A DNA stretch of 64,000 nucleotides from Bryum argenteum (lineage: Eukaryota; Streptophyta; Bryopsida; Bryales; Bryaceae). Positions within the stretch are counted from its first letter, which is position 1. Every line of letters starts with the position of its first letter. Positions 1-9,689 of the stretch are shown in pieces. A program made the translations under genes and the position numbers. The stretch lies in contig CM073329.1 of NCBI GenBank assembly GCA_037043015.1, positions 15,454,648 through 15,518,647 on the forward strand, given 5' to 3'. The notes under the pieces are model-generated. The model searched no databases and was not told the DNA's origin. It saw nothing but the letters and a program-made list of their open reading frames with translations.

Positions 1-341
1 AGTGAAAATCGGTATACAAGGTTTGAGTTGATCCTCCAGGTTGATTTATACAGTTAATTAGAAACATGTACCCTTTCATTGTCATGCCAATAGTAGAGGC
101 CGATGCTGCCTTCTCTTCACTTTTCATATCGAGATTACGATGGTCGTCGCAGTTAAATTCAAGTGCTTTGTGCTCCTTCTGACATGCGAGTGTCAATTCC
201 TTTCCATCGATGTAGCCGACCTATTGTCATAAAAGAACGAAGTAACAAACGTTTGTCATTAAGTATATGCACTTGCTTGTCTGCCTGTGTGTGCTTTTAC
301 ATGAATAGTAGCGAAACGATACTAGACGCGCTGACAATGTA
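1..341. other. Gene-free 3' flank
   Basis: This is the downstream flank of the minus-strand gene that ends at 342. I see no second gene. The short reading frames here are low-information overlaps. Confidence 0.4.
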
Positions 342-1460
342 TTAAGTGCTGACCTCTTCAGCTGGAAATACGAACACATTGCGTTTTTCATCTTTCCCGG
401 AGCTGTACACCGCAAGTATTTCCTTAAGCCGAGGTCTTGCTGCCCTGTCAAGAACGGTGCAAGTGTGGCGCCCGTCGTTACTCTCTCGATGTGAGGGCCA
501 TGGGCAAATGATTCGTTCCACTTCATTGAGCTTGTCATCTCGCACAAGCAAGATGTTCGGCTTCCAGCTCACCAGCTTGGAATTCGCATCTGCAACAAGA
601 GAATGTTAAATCCAGTGAATACTCTCCCCAAGATAGTTGCTACGACCCCATACATTGTTGGCTATGACTTTAACAAAATCAGTCTCCGAGACAAGACTAC
701 TCTCACAAGGAAACAAGGAGTCGTACAGAATCAATACTTCGCTGCCTTCAAGGAACTTTGGCGACACTTGTTTTTTATTTACAGAACGACAGGAGAGGCG
801 AGGAATATCGTATGGACTTACCTCCCTGGTTGGCGGAACAACACGGAGGAGGAGGAAGAGTTGTCTCGGAGTTCTTCCGGCCGAAGTCGGTATGACATTT
901 ATTGCTCGAGGTTGCTCTTTCCTCGTCCTGCAGGGCTTCTTTGAGAGCTCGAAAATATCCGCGGTGCTGTCGAGCATTTTCCTTCATAAATCGTTCAGCA
1001 TGAATTAGCAGAGCGTCCCAGCCCTTGAATGTTTTGTCTTGTTGACAAATTGCGCAGATCATTTCCTCTTTGTCAGTCGTGCTCGTCCGCTTCACTCCTC
1101 GGCGGACGAGTGCCATGCCTAAATCTCGCTTGAGCTCCAGCTCCTTCACAAAATACAAGGAATTGCAGTTGTTGAGGACTTCCAAACATTGAGTGCATCT
1201 TTGTGCTCTACAGATCCAAGAAAACTTTAGAATTCACGAGATCTTACCCTCTTCACTACCGGCAGCATCTCCCTGTACGCACTGTCTTCCACCATTCTGT
1301 CCAAATCATTTGGATCTCGAGCCCCGGCGTTTCTTGTCGACTTAGGCGGACCTTCGAGCTGAAACATCACTGACGAAGGGGAAGAAGCCGCGTGCGACTG
1401 ATCTTTCAAGCGCTTACGCGCAAGCGGTCCTTCTGCTGAAACACGTCTTTTATGATCCAT
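342..1460 (-). CDS. Unrecognised plant protein with CxxC...H...H motif, three exons
   Basis: I do not recognise this family. Exon 1 is 1460-1248 (71 codons). Exon 2 runs from about 1149 to 822 and exon 3 from 589 to 342, giving about 262 residues. The exon 2 donor (GAG|GTAAGT at 821) leaves one base. The exon 3 acceptor (TTGCAG at 592-590) supplies two, so the frame continues exactly to TAA. The exon 2 acceptor is the weak point: the first AG after the donor would make a 45-base intron in the wrong frame, while GTGAAG near 1150 keeps phase 0. Exon 2 holds CAICQQDKTFKGWDALLIHA followed by a His 12 residues later, a Cys2-His2-like knuckle reminiscent of, but not clearly, the zf-XS type. Exon 3 is rich in RPRLKEILAVY and FVFPAEE. 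The N-terminus (LARKRLKDQ) is basic and could be a nuclear signal. The gene starts inside a tandem repeat that continues upstream. Confidence 0.6.
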
Positions 1461-1765
1461 TGCGATTTAAGGAAGCTTCAAGTAAAATTTGAACCGCTTA
1501 TTTCAAGTACTCGCGCATCGCAAGCTAAAATTTCTGCTCATTCAAGCGCTTCCGCGCAAGCGATCCTTTGAGATCCATGGCGATTTCAGAAGAGGATCCA
1601 TGTAGAGAATGAAACGCGTTATGCAAGTACTTGCGCATCACAAGCTGTATATTCTGCTCATTCAAGCGCTTCCGCGCAAGCGATCCTTTGGCAATTCTAA
1701 AAGAAGCTTCAAGTAGAGATTGAAGCGCGTCCTCGCGCATCGCAAGCTAGGTTATCTGCTCATTG
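1395..1765. repeat. Three-copy ~120 bp tandem repeat containing the start region of the adjacent gene
   Basis: Three imperfect units begin near 1395, 1530 and 1655. Each carries the block CAAGCGCTTCCGCGCAAGCG, then GATCCATxGCGAT or a degenerate form, then CGCGCATCGCAAGCT. The first unit contains the real start codon and codes for LARKRLKDQ on the minus strand. The second also has an in-frame ATG and codes for MDLKGSLARKRLNEQ before a stop. The third has lost the ATG but keeps GSLARKRLNEQ. The unit that became coding therefore belongs to a gene-edge minisatellite. Confidence 0.75.
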
Positions 1766-2760
1766 GAGCTTCATTACTTCAATTTCTGCTCGCTGCAGCT
1801 GTATAGATCCGATTTTTGCACTGAGCTTTACAAGAGAGCTTCAAGGGAAGGCGGCCGTCGTTCCTTATAAGGTGGAGGGAGGGAGCGGGATTCCAAGAGA
1901 GGTGTGTATTAATTGGTTACAGTGGCCATTAATTACGGCATTAGCAAGAGGAGGCGAACAGGTGCGGCCATCAGGACCTCGCATGCAACGGCCGAACGCA
2001 GCCAGCAACAACAACTGAACTTTACGTGCTCCTTTTCTTTCCTCCATTACACAACAGGTGCGTGACTTCCACTTTCCAGAGGCCGTTGTCGTGCTCTTTC
2101 TAAACCAGCTTTTTCATGATCAACAAAGCTACACGCATTATGCATCCGGCTCTCCTCATACGATTGACGCCATTGCCCTTTTTCTTACACTCTCCAGGGC
2201 AATACCTCCCGTCAAACTATTCCATCACGAACTTACCAAATTGAGTTTCTGCAAATGCACTTTGTTAACCTCATCCTCTGCTGCTACGTTTTCAAATTCC
2301 TTCGGTTACAAGAAACGATTGAATAATGGTTGCCTAGCTGGTCGGATTCGAACATAGATTCATTGTTGCTTTCCGTTTGTGATTGCAGACATCATTATTG
2401 CTCATTTGAAAGTCAGATGCTATCTTTGTGTGTAGACTTTCCATGTTCATAGCTACTGTTCTGAATGCTTCTTCAAACCTGGAGGAAGATACCTCATTCT
2501 TCAATGCAGATGCAGGATGCTCTACATGACAAGTACTTCGTGAAGCAAATGCTATCAATGACCAAAAGTTTAATATACATAAATCTAAGATGGTGAGATG
2601 CCAATCCAAGTAAAATTGACAATTCATGACATGTCTGAATGTGGAGTAGGTGTATGTGTTCAGAGGATTAGGGTTACGGGATTTGTAAGAAAGTTGGTAC
2701 ACACAGGGTTTCATGCCTCGATTGTAGGAGTCGGCTGTCAATTCCATGACTAGGGCACCA
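1766..2760. other. Upstream flank; one possible exon remnant on the minus strand
   Basis: Mostly non-coding. A minus-strand open stretch at 2339-2527 follows a usable acceptor (CATGTAG near 2527) and reads ALKNEVSSSRFEEAFRTVAM before a stop at 2334-2336. Its composition looks protein-like, but I recognise no family and see no matching neighbouring exons, so it is not called as a gene. Confidence 0.25.
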
Positions 2761-3179
2761 ATTCGCTCAATTTGTTTGAGAAGTTACAAGGTGGGGCAAC
2801 AGTGCCAGAATTAGCACAGTACCGAAGTGGAAGGCTGTTTGGTGTAAAATGGTGGTCCACCGAAATTTTCCCCAAATTTTGATCGTCTGAAGCTTTTTGA
2901 GGAAATCTTGATGCCTGACAGAGCTGTTATAGTCATTAGCTATAATAATACACTTGCAAATTGATCACAAAGAAGCAGTTCTCTACAGGAGTATTCTAGA
3001 TTGGGAAGTGGTCTTCAGATGGCTCTAGCAGATCACAGAGCTGTGTACACGTTGTTATTTAGAACGCAAGGCTGTATTCTCTGGAGCAACTCAGCAACCT
3101 TCCTATATCTTAGGGACGCTTTCCATGGGGAGTCAAGGTCAACAAATCTACAAGCCAATTGACTCAATGGGCCGCTTAA

Positions 3180-3938
3180 CCCTTAAACGCCTGAGGTGAC
3201 CCGAGGGGTCATATTCCAACAGAATCTTCTCTGTAGCTCTCAATGTACTCAACTTTTCACTTATATTTTAACCCTTAAACGCCCGAGCAAGCCCGAGGGG
3301 CTTGATTCCAACAGAATCTTCCCTGTAGCTCTCATTGTACTCAACGTTTCACTTATATTTTGATGTCAAACTGGTCACCTTCTTCTGATGCATTCAAAAA
3401 GTGAATTTTCACAATTCAAATCACAATTTGTATGAATGATTTTGTGGTTTGAAAGGATTGTGGTAGGTAGGTTGGGGTGGTACATAACCTTGTAGGAGGT
3501 TGCAAGCTCATCATTGATTGGTCCATTCATGATGCCCAAGTTCAAAAAGTGCACTATTCATGATGCCCAAGTCCAAAAGATGCTGTGATCCAATTTTGGG
3601 CTGCCCGTTTTAGACCCCAAGGGCGTTTAAGGGTTAATGTCAAACTGGTCACCTTCTTCTGATGCATTCAAAAAGTGAAATTTTAGAATTCAAATCACAA
3701 TTTGTAAGAGAGATTTTGTGCTTTGAAAGGATTGTGGTAGGTAGGTTGGGGTTGTACATAACCTTGTAGGAGGTTGCAAGCTCATCATCGATTGGATCAT
3801 TCATGATGCCCAAGTTCAAAAAGTGCACTATTCATGATGCCCAAGTTCAAAAAGTGCACTATTCATGATGCCCAAGTCCAAAAGATGGTGTGATCCAATA
3901 CTAGGCTGCCCAAATTCGTATAGCCTGACGTTTAAGGG
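3180..3938 (+). mobile_element. TTAA-flanked MITE (CCCTTAAACG family), outer element of a nest
   Basis: The element starts CCCTTAAACGCC at 3180 and ends GACGTTTAAGGG at 3938, with TTAA at 3176-3179 and 3939-3942. It carries a second family member at 3272-3633. Removing that insert and one TTAA leaves 393 bp, which is exactly 31 bp longer than the 362-bp relatives. The extra 31 bp is one additional tandem copy of the TTCATGATGCCCAAGTTCAA unit near 3830-3860. No coding capacity is seen. TTAA target duplication with CCC/GGG ends matches the piggyBac hallmark. Confidence 0.85.
3272..3633 (+). mobile_element. TTAA-flanked MITE, 362 bp, inserted into a sibling element
   Basis: The terminal inverted repeat CCCTTAAACGCCC is perfect at both ends. 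TTAA lies at 3268-3271 and 3634-3637. This copy itself shows the uninterrupted site of the host element: it reads CACTTATATTTTGATGTCAA where the outer copy reads CACTTATATT, TTAA, insert, TTAA, TGTCAA. A hairpin-forming AAGCCCGAGGGGCTT lies just inside the left end. Confidence 0.88.
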
Positions 3939-4794
3939 TTAAAGAACACATTGAACGACTAATAAAGTGGGGGCCAAATTCCCTATGTGTAAAGCCCTTG
4001 GGGCCGAACCATAGAAGGAAAAACAAGGCCAAGGGGTCATTTCATATCATTAGCTACATTCCATGATTTTGATGTGTTCACATCAAAATGTTGAAGTGAA
4101 ATAATGATCATGTCTTAAAATCAAGCAACGGCCTCTAGGCCATGAATTGGCCTTCCATTCTTATATCTCCCAACTTTTGGAGTACATGCAATGGCAGAAC
4201 TTGTCCCCCACCCATTATACATAATTTCAAATAAAAATTGGCGAATCACAGGAGAGGATTTCGACATGAATTGGCCTCATCAATGGCTCGATCCCTCGTG
4301 TAAAGCAGCCCTTCGCCTTGAAAATCCCATATTGGTCATTGATGATTTAATTAATTATGAAATTTGTATACCAAAAGAAAATGGGATTAAAAAAGTAAAA
4401 TAAAATGGAGGCATAAGAAGGTCGACGTAAATCAAGGCTGAATTCACCCTTGTACTTTGACCACTAAATTTGTATACATATTGAGGTTATATAAATCCCC
4501 ATTTCACCTGACTTCAGAAATCACATTCTGACGACAAGGACTGATTTTTGAGATAAAAGTCAAATGATTCTCCATTTTCATATTTTTCATGGGTCATATT
4601 TTAGGGATTTCTCTTCTCTTTTTTAACCCATCAATGAATTGATCAATATACTAGAGTTGTTATATAGTGGTGTATGAATTAGCCATAAAACTTCCAACAT
4701 TTGGGTTCCCAATCCTAAAGTGGAGAGTATTGTTCACACTTGTCTCAAGTAGATGGGACGGGGCCGATTGATTGGTACGAATTTCCTGTCTATG

Positions 4795-4925
4795 TATAAT
4801 TCACTAGCAGCACCAAGCCATGCACATCACATTAAACGCTCAAATTGATCCACCAAGTATCGAACCCGGACTGCTTATTTGTGACTCAAAAATCCCTACC
4901 AATCAACCAGGAATCATGGCTTGGC
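4795..4925 (-). mobile_element. tRNA-derived SINE-like element, minus strand
   Basis: On the minus strand, a box A-like CTGGTTGATTGGTAGGG (4912-4896) is followed by a box B-like GGGTTCGATACTTGG about 35 bases later. This is the RNA polymerase III promoter layout of tRNA-derived SINEs. The sequence between does not fold as an intact tRNA, so it is called as a SINE head. Confidence 0.5.
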
Positions 4926-5019
4926 GATCATACCCACGATAAAACCTTACACAAACCTAAGAACTGTTTTGTTGACTATTCTAGGGTTACTTTTGTTTCT
5001 TCTTGCTATTATAGTGTCT

Positions 5020-5150
5020 AATCCCAAAAGGGGTGAGTAGTCTTGCACCAAGGTCCTTTTGTCTGGTGGGCTTTAGGTTGTTGGCTTGACGAACAGACAC
5101 TCTAATCACGCCGGTCCTAAAAAAGGATTGGAGTTTTTATCTATCTATTT
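5020..5150 (+). mobile_element. 3' end of a SINE related to the copy at 45931
   Basis: AGGGGTGAGTAGTCTTGCAC, GAACAGACACTCTAATCACG and GGATTGGAGTTTTTATCTAT line up, with changes, with the 3' half of the SINE at 45931-46262. The 5' part is missing or replaced. Confidence 0.5.
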
Positions 5151-5163
5151 GGAGAGTACTGTA

Positions 5164-5265
5164 CTCCCCCTGTCCCATTATAATTGTCCAATAGGTTTTC
5201 TCAAATTTACCTCAGGAGGTAGATTTGAGAGAACCTACTAGACAATTATAATGTGACACAGGGAG
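5164..5265. mobile_element. Stowaway-type MITE, 102 bp
   Basis: The ends are CTCCCCCTGTCCCATTATAA and, inverted, CTCCCTGTGTCACATTATAA, flanked by TA at 5162-5163 and 5266-5267. The CTCCCTC-type terminus and TA duplication are the known hallmark of plant Stowaway (Tc1/mariner-derived) MITEs. The two arms are nearly complementary, so the whole element can form a hairpin. Confidence 0.8.
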
Positions 5266-5270
5266 TACTA

Positions 5271-5487
5271 CACTAAATTTGATAATTAGTGTAAAATACA
5301 CTAATTTACATAAACATGTTATTAGTTTTTACTGTTGTTCAATAATTTTACCCACTATATTGGCCAAGATGGGGGTCCTTATATAGTATCAGAATCAATG
5401 CTCTTGGTAAATGTTTTTAAACAAAAGTAAAAACTTATAGCATTTTCAAATCTTATAATAATTTAACACTAATTATCAAATTTAGTG
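5271..5487. mobile_element. 217-bp MITE with 22-bp terminal inverted repeats
   Basis: The ends are CACTAAATTTGATAATTAGT and its exact inverse, flanked by TA at 5269-5270 and 5488-5489. It sits three bases from the Stowaway MITE. Its interior (ATTAGTTTTTACTGTTGTTC, AATCAATGCTCTTGG) is related to the interior of the larger element at 38054-38751. Confidence 0.75.
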
Positions 5488-5889
5488 TAGTGTAATGGCA
5501 GTGAGAATATTCACATTCCTTGAACGAAGTCTTTGACTGCTAATCCACGAAACAATTGTTCTTATTTGATTTTTTTTGAACAGTTGCATTGCACAGTTTC
5601 CAAGGAAAGCCTCCAAAATCAACTGCATCACTTTTCGGTGGTTTCCAATCATATGGACCACTTCAATTGTCACAACATGAAATTCCAGGAATTAGGGAAG
5701 AGAGTAGTCCTGAAACATGGAAGGCTGCATGGACATTTGAACGATTATGGTAATATGTTAAGTTAAGTATTATACGTTTGTTGACTCGCTCTTTTTGAAA
5801 ATCAAACCTTGATTGATCCCGCCCCTTGCATGTAGACAATTTCATTCATGATTTTATTTAGTTTATTTAATTTTTGGTGCGCTACTAGT

Positions 5890-6300
5890 GAGAAAATTTT
5901 GTCAAAATAACAATATTGAAGTATTTTATGAATGAAAGAGAAGTGAAAGTGTGGATTTGTTTAGAATATAACTTCCGAATGGTAACCACTCTCTTACGAT
6001 TTGCAAATTTTAGTGAACACATTTCTTAAGCCAATTTTACCTTATTTGAAAGATTGATGTCGTTGCTAAATAAGAGGCAATCATCAATGTATAATGCCAA
6101 CCACACAAATGCTTCTCCCTTTTGTAAAATATAGTCGATTGTCCTTGATGCTCTTAATGAATCCCAATTTGGATAGAAAGGACTTGATATTTCATGAACA
6201 TATTCACTTAACCACTTTACAAGGACTTGATATTTCCCAAACAAATTCACTTAACCACTCCACAAGGGAACTTGCTAAACCTTTAACCGGGCCAAATGTC
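5890..6300 (-). pseudogene. Ty1/copia reverse-transcriptase fragment
   Basis: The minus strand encodes LQKGEAFVWLALYIDDCLLF followed by SNDINLSNKVKLA and a stop. This matches the copia reverse-transcriptase region around the YVDD catalytic motif, here YIDD, plus the downstream helix. Frames are broken on both sides, and no integrase, RNase H or LTR can be assigned. It is a decayed internal fragment. Confidence 0.65.
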
Positions 6301-6475
6301 GAAAATCACCATTTTGGATGACCGTAGCAACTTTGAAGAGCCATAACTTCTTCATCCAGAGTCCGTTCTGGAAGAAATCACTTGGGTTGCTTTCAAAATC
6401 AAATCTAGTAAGTGTGGTAAAACTTGAAGACCTATAAAATAAAGTAGGAGTAAAAAGCATGCATTTTAGTGTAGA
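6283..6475 (+). repeat. Copy of a dispersed repeat also at 21323 and 23812
   Basis: The shared core includes AATGTCGAAAATCACCATTT, AGAGCCATAACTTCTTC and GAAATCACTTGGGTTG. The left edge is TTAACC, as in the TTAA-flanked elements, but no right end with GGGTTAA is clear in any copy, so the boundaries are unresolved. Confidence 0.5.
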
Positions 6476-7000
6476 TAACTCTTGAATTTGAATTTACAAA
6501 CATTGGGGCATTTTTGGCCTTTTTAGTATGCGATTATTGGTCGTGCGCCGTTTTAATTCTGGTATCTTTTAGTCATGCTTACATTCTAAGGAGAGAAAGG
6601 AACATCTCCAACAATTATTACAAGACTTTACCCGTGGACACACAAGTTCTTACGTTTTCATCCAAAAGTTCATCCACAATTGAGTGTGGTCACAAGCGAG
6701 AATGCGACCACACTCAAAAGCTCACATGATATCAAAGTCAATGACGGTCTCCCCAAAAAAAGGTGACAAGCCACCTCGCTCTGTCGAATCATGTCCATGA
6801 AAAGGCTTGAATCAGTTTACCAATTATTCATATTGTATATTACATATTTCCGAAAGCAAGTGGACTGCTACCCATCAATCTATTTATGTCAAATCAAATT
6901 GGTACTTTCTTTTGCTTAACTTCCTGATCGCTCACCAAACTGCATGCTCATCGCATCAGTGCCCGCCCGGTCTCGAACGATCACACCCACTAAAGCACTG
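6476..7000. other. Intergenic, no feature recognised
   Basis: AT-rich sequence without convincing coding content or repeat ends. Confidence 0.4.
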
Positions 7001-7414
7001 ACCCCATCAATCGATCGATCATAGCTGATATAGCTAGCACCCCACTGATCGATCGTAGACCCAGCATCGATTCAGAGTTTCGTACTGTCGAATGATTGCA
7101 GTGATAGACCATCGATTCAGATGTAAGTCAGGTTTTTGTAATGTCGTTTGATTGGGTGGAAGCAGATGAGTGAGTGATCGTTCGCAGTGATCGATCACAG
7201 TCAAATATTTGTCCTGTCGCTGATGCTTGTAAGAATCCGTGGAAGCAAAGGAGTGAGTGATGAATCACTGAGTCAAGTTTTTGGTGCTTGTTGGGATTCG
7301 ATAGATTGAATGGTGGACTGATCATTTGCATTGAATCGATGTAAGTCAGGTTTGTGGGTGATTGTGAGAATTCGTGGCAGTGACTGATCAGATTCTAGTT
7401 TTTGCAGTTTTGAG
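7000..7414 (+). promoter_or_regulatory. 5' region of the GH16 fusion gene with repeated splice-donor-like units
   Basis: The stretch is made of degenerate repeats rich in GATCGAT and ATTGxTG. GATGTAAGTCAGGTTT occurs at about 7120 and again at 7338, and CTTGTAAGAATCCGTGG occurs at 7228. Each contains GTAAG. A good acceptor, TTTTTGCAG, ends at 7407, eight bases before the start codon. This suggests a 5'-UTR intron with a choice of donors. That is inference from sequence only. Confidence 0.45.
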
Positions 7415-9432
7415 ATGATTGCGGGATTAGAGATGGGTGGTGAGAAAAGGATGTTGTTTCTGCTGTTTTTGGTATTGGGATGGAGTTGTGAGGTTGATGC
7501 GGTGCGGAGGGCGAGCACGTTGAACTTGGCTTCCATGCGGATCTACACGGCGGAGTTGCAGTTGAAAGAGTCCGGGAGAGCGGCGACAGTGCTTGCAGAG
7601 CACTGTCGATCGGAGGTCGAGAGCGTGGAAGAAGGCTTGCAGACTGCCAGCAAGAAAATTGCTGTCGATCCCGATGAAGCGCGCCAGGAGCTCGTTCGAG
7701 TCGGTGATCTTCTTCAACTCTGCAACCAAAACTTAAGCTCGGTGGTGAACTCGCAAGCTTATGACTTGGTCACGCGCGTCGAGCAGAGCGTCGCTTCAGC
7801 CGAAAATCTTATCGATCACTCTGAGATCGCCGAAATCGAACCACGCTCACACGAAACTCCAGGGTAGCTAACTACCGAATTTTTTTGCATGTGAGGATCT
7901 ATGATCTGAGCAATCTCTAATTGTGCGTTTCCGTGAATTGTAGTGAGGATATTGGCGAGCTGGAGATGCCGGGGGAGGATGCGTGGGTGCCATTGTTGGA
8001 GTCTCGAGTGGGTAGAGTACCGAGCCGGTTTCCAGTGCCGCCGAAGATCAATATAGTGATGACGGACTTGGTAGTAGACTTCTGCCCGAATCATGTGGAG
8101 CTCACGGAGGGCTCAGCAACGATACGTCTCGATCGTGCCTGCGGAGGGAAGTTTCATACGCGAGCGCGCTACTCATCCGGGGTGTTCTCGATGCGGATGC
8201 GCGCTCCCTCGGGCGCGTCCGGCGTCAGCAACAGCTTCTACATCTCGTCGAACGACGGCTCCCCGGATGTAATCAGCTTTGACTTCGTCGGGAACGAGCC
8301 ACAGCGCGTGCTCACAGCCTACGCAGTGAACGGCAACCACGACCAAAAACTCAAAACCTTCCAAATGGATTTCGATACCACACTCGAATTTCACGAGTAT
8401 ACCATCAAGTGGGACGAGGAATCAATCGTCTGGATGGTGGACGACATAGTACTCCGCATCTTAAGGGCTTCCCGAGTGAAGGAGTATCCATCCAAGCCTG
8501 GTCACGTCTACGGATACTCGTGGGACGCGTCCGCGGTCGCCGACGGCGCCATGGCGGGTAAGGTTAACTGGTACAACGCGCCATATTTCATGAGCTTCGC
8601 GAACTTTCAAGTGGCGTCCCCGCTGCGAGCTCGACAGTGGCGTCCGCCGCAACAACAGAAACTGCTCTCCGTGCGCCCGCTCGTGATCGAATACTCTCCA
8701 AACAATATCGCAACAAACCCAGATGGGTACGATATCACTTTTGATAAATTCGGATGCGGTTCTCGTATCCGAAGCTTGCACGCGTACCCATCGGGAAAAT
8801 TCTCGGCACGCATCAAATGCGCAGAGGGGGATACCTCCGGGCTGCTCACGAGCTTCTATCTCTCATCAGGTGAGCATAGCTACAATAATTATCAAAGTTC
8901 ACGTTTAATACTTCGGGTAGCCTGTAGAAGTGGCGATCTCCAGTTTCAAGGAATTTGCTGCTGAAAGAAGGTCGCCGATGCTAAGGTGACCCATAATTGT
9001 ACTGTGACCATTATTCATTAATTTTAACTTACGGTTTGAACCTGATCAGGTGAGGGGAGTGTTGCCCAGGATGAGATTGATTTTGAGTTTTTGGGCGACA
9101 ACAAGCAGATGGTGCAAACGAACTTCTACGTGAACGGGACGAGTGCGAACGAGCAGTGGGTGGAGCTCGAGTACGACTGCAGCTCCGGGTTCCACACGTA
9201 CGCCATTCACTTCGACGAGCGCCAGATTCAGTGGTTCGTGGACGAGCGGTTGGTGCGCATTGTGGTGAAACAAGAGCAGCAGGAAAGTGGCTTTCCTGTG
9301 AAGAAGATGTTTCTGTATTCTTCGGTATGGAATGCGAGTGATGTTAACGATGGGGGTTGGACTGGGAAGTGGCACGGCATGTCGGAGCTTCCGTTCGTCG
9401 CTCGCTTCAAGGACGTGACCGCCTCTTACTAA
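7415..9432 (+). CDS. Secreted fusion protein: PMEI-like domain, degenerate GH16, intact GH16 (XTH-like)
   Basis: There are three exons, 7415-7863, 7944-8869 and 9050-9432, with matching phases, giving about 585 residues. In-frame ATGs lie at codons 1, 7 and 13, just before the hydrophobic segment LFLLFLVLGWSC, a likely signal peptide. Residues ~40-135 resemble the later helices of pectin methylesterase inhibitor domains: AEHCRSEV, then VRVGDLLQLCNQNLSS, then a heptad-like tail. Residues ~170-395 form a first GH16 fold with VHYxGYSW- and NAPYF-like motifs, but its catalytic strand reads DVISFDFVGN (258-267). Residues ~395-585 form a second GH16 fold with the canonical DEIDFEFLGD (466-475). This should act on xyloglucan or related wall glucans outside the cell. 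The XET_C tail of true XTHs is absent, and the protein ends just after PFVARFKDVTASY. The domain order is unusual; a model error joining two genes is unlikely because the introns are short and the phases fit. Confidence 0.85.
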
Positions 9433-9685
9433 TGGCGCCACTAGTTTCATGTATTATAGTAAAAATTTGGTCTATACAACGGTAGAATGTTCAGACTTCT
9501 AGTTTGCAGTACATCCTCAGGGGATTGCTTGAGCTGCAGCTATGGTAGGAGTGTATTATATTACGATGCGTGTACATTAATGAGAGATTCAAGCGCTTAA
9601 AGTAAAGCCTGTTGAACACAAATTTTGTGACTTTATGAATTCTGCCATGTTCAGTGACATTTGGATGTTATTTTGGTGGTGAGGC
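9433..9685. other. 3' flank of the GH16 fusion gene
   Basis: Probable 3' UTR and terminator region. Nothing else was seen. Confidence 0.4.
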
Positions 9686-9689
9686 AATG

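Larger units (their letters stand above)
3103..4350 (+). repeat. Copy 1 of a dispersed ~1 kb repeat shared with 46581-48190
   Basis: Shared blocks occur in the same order in both copies. They are GGGACGCTTTCCATGGGGAG, AACAAATCTACAAGCCAATT, AGAACACATTGAACGACTAA, ACGGCCTCTAGGCCATGAAT, CTCCCAACTTTTGGAG and AGAGAGGATTT plus ATGAATTGGCCTCATCA in degenerate form. No coding content is convincing; the open frame at 4191-4403 lies inside this repeat. It is probably an old transposon. Each copy was later hit by a TTAA-flanked element at a different place, so each preserves the empty site of the other. Confidence 0.7.

Noticed and set aside
4191-4403. 70-codon open frame
   Set aside because: It lies inside a dispersed repeat, and the paralogous copy near 48000 does not keep the frame.
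8173-8394. Antisense open frames within the GH16 exons
   Set aside because: They are shadows of the plus-strand coding sequence, which has signature motifs and matching introns.
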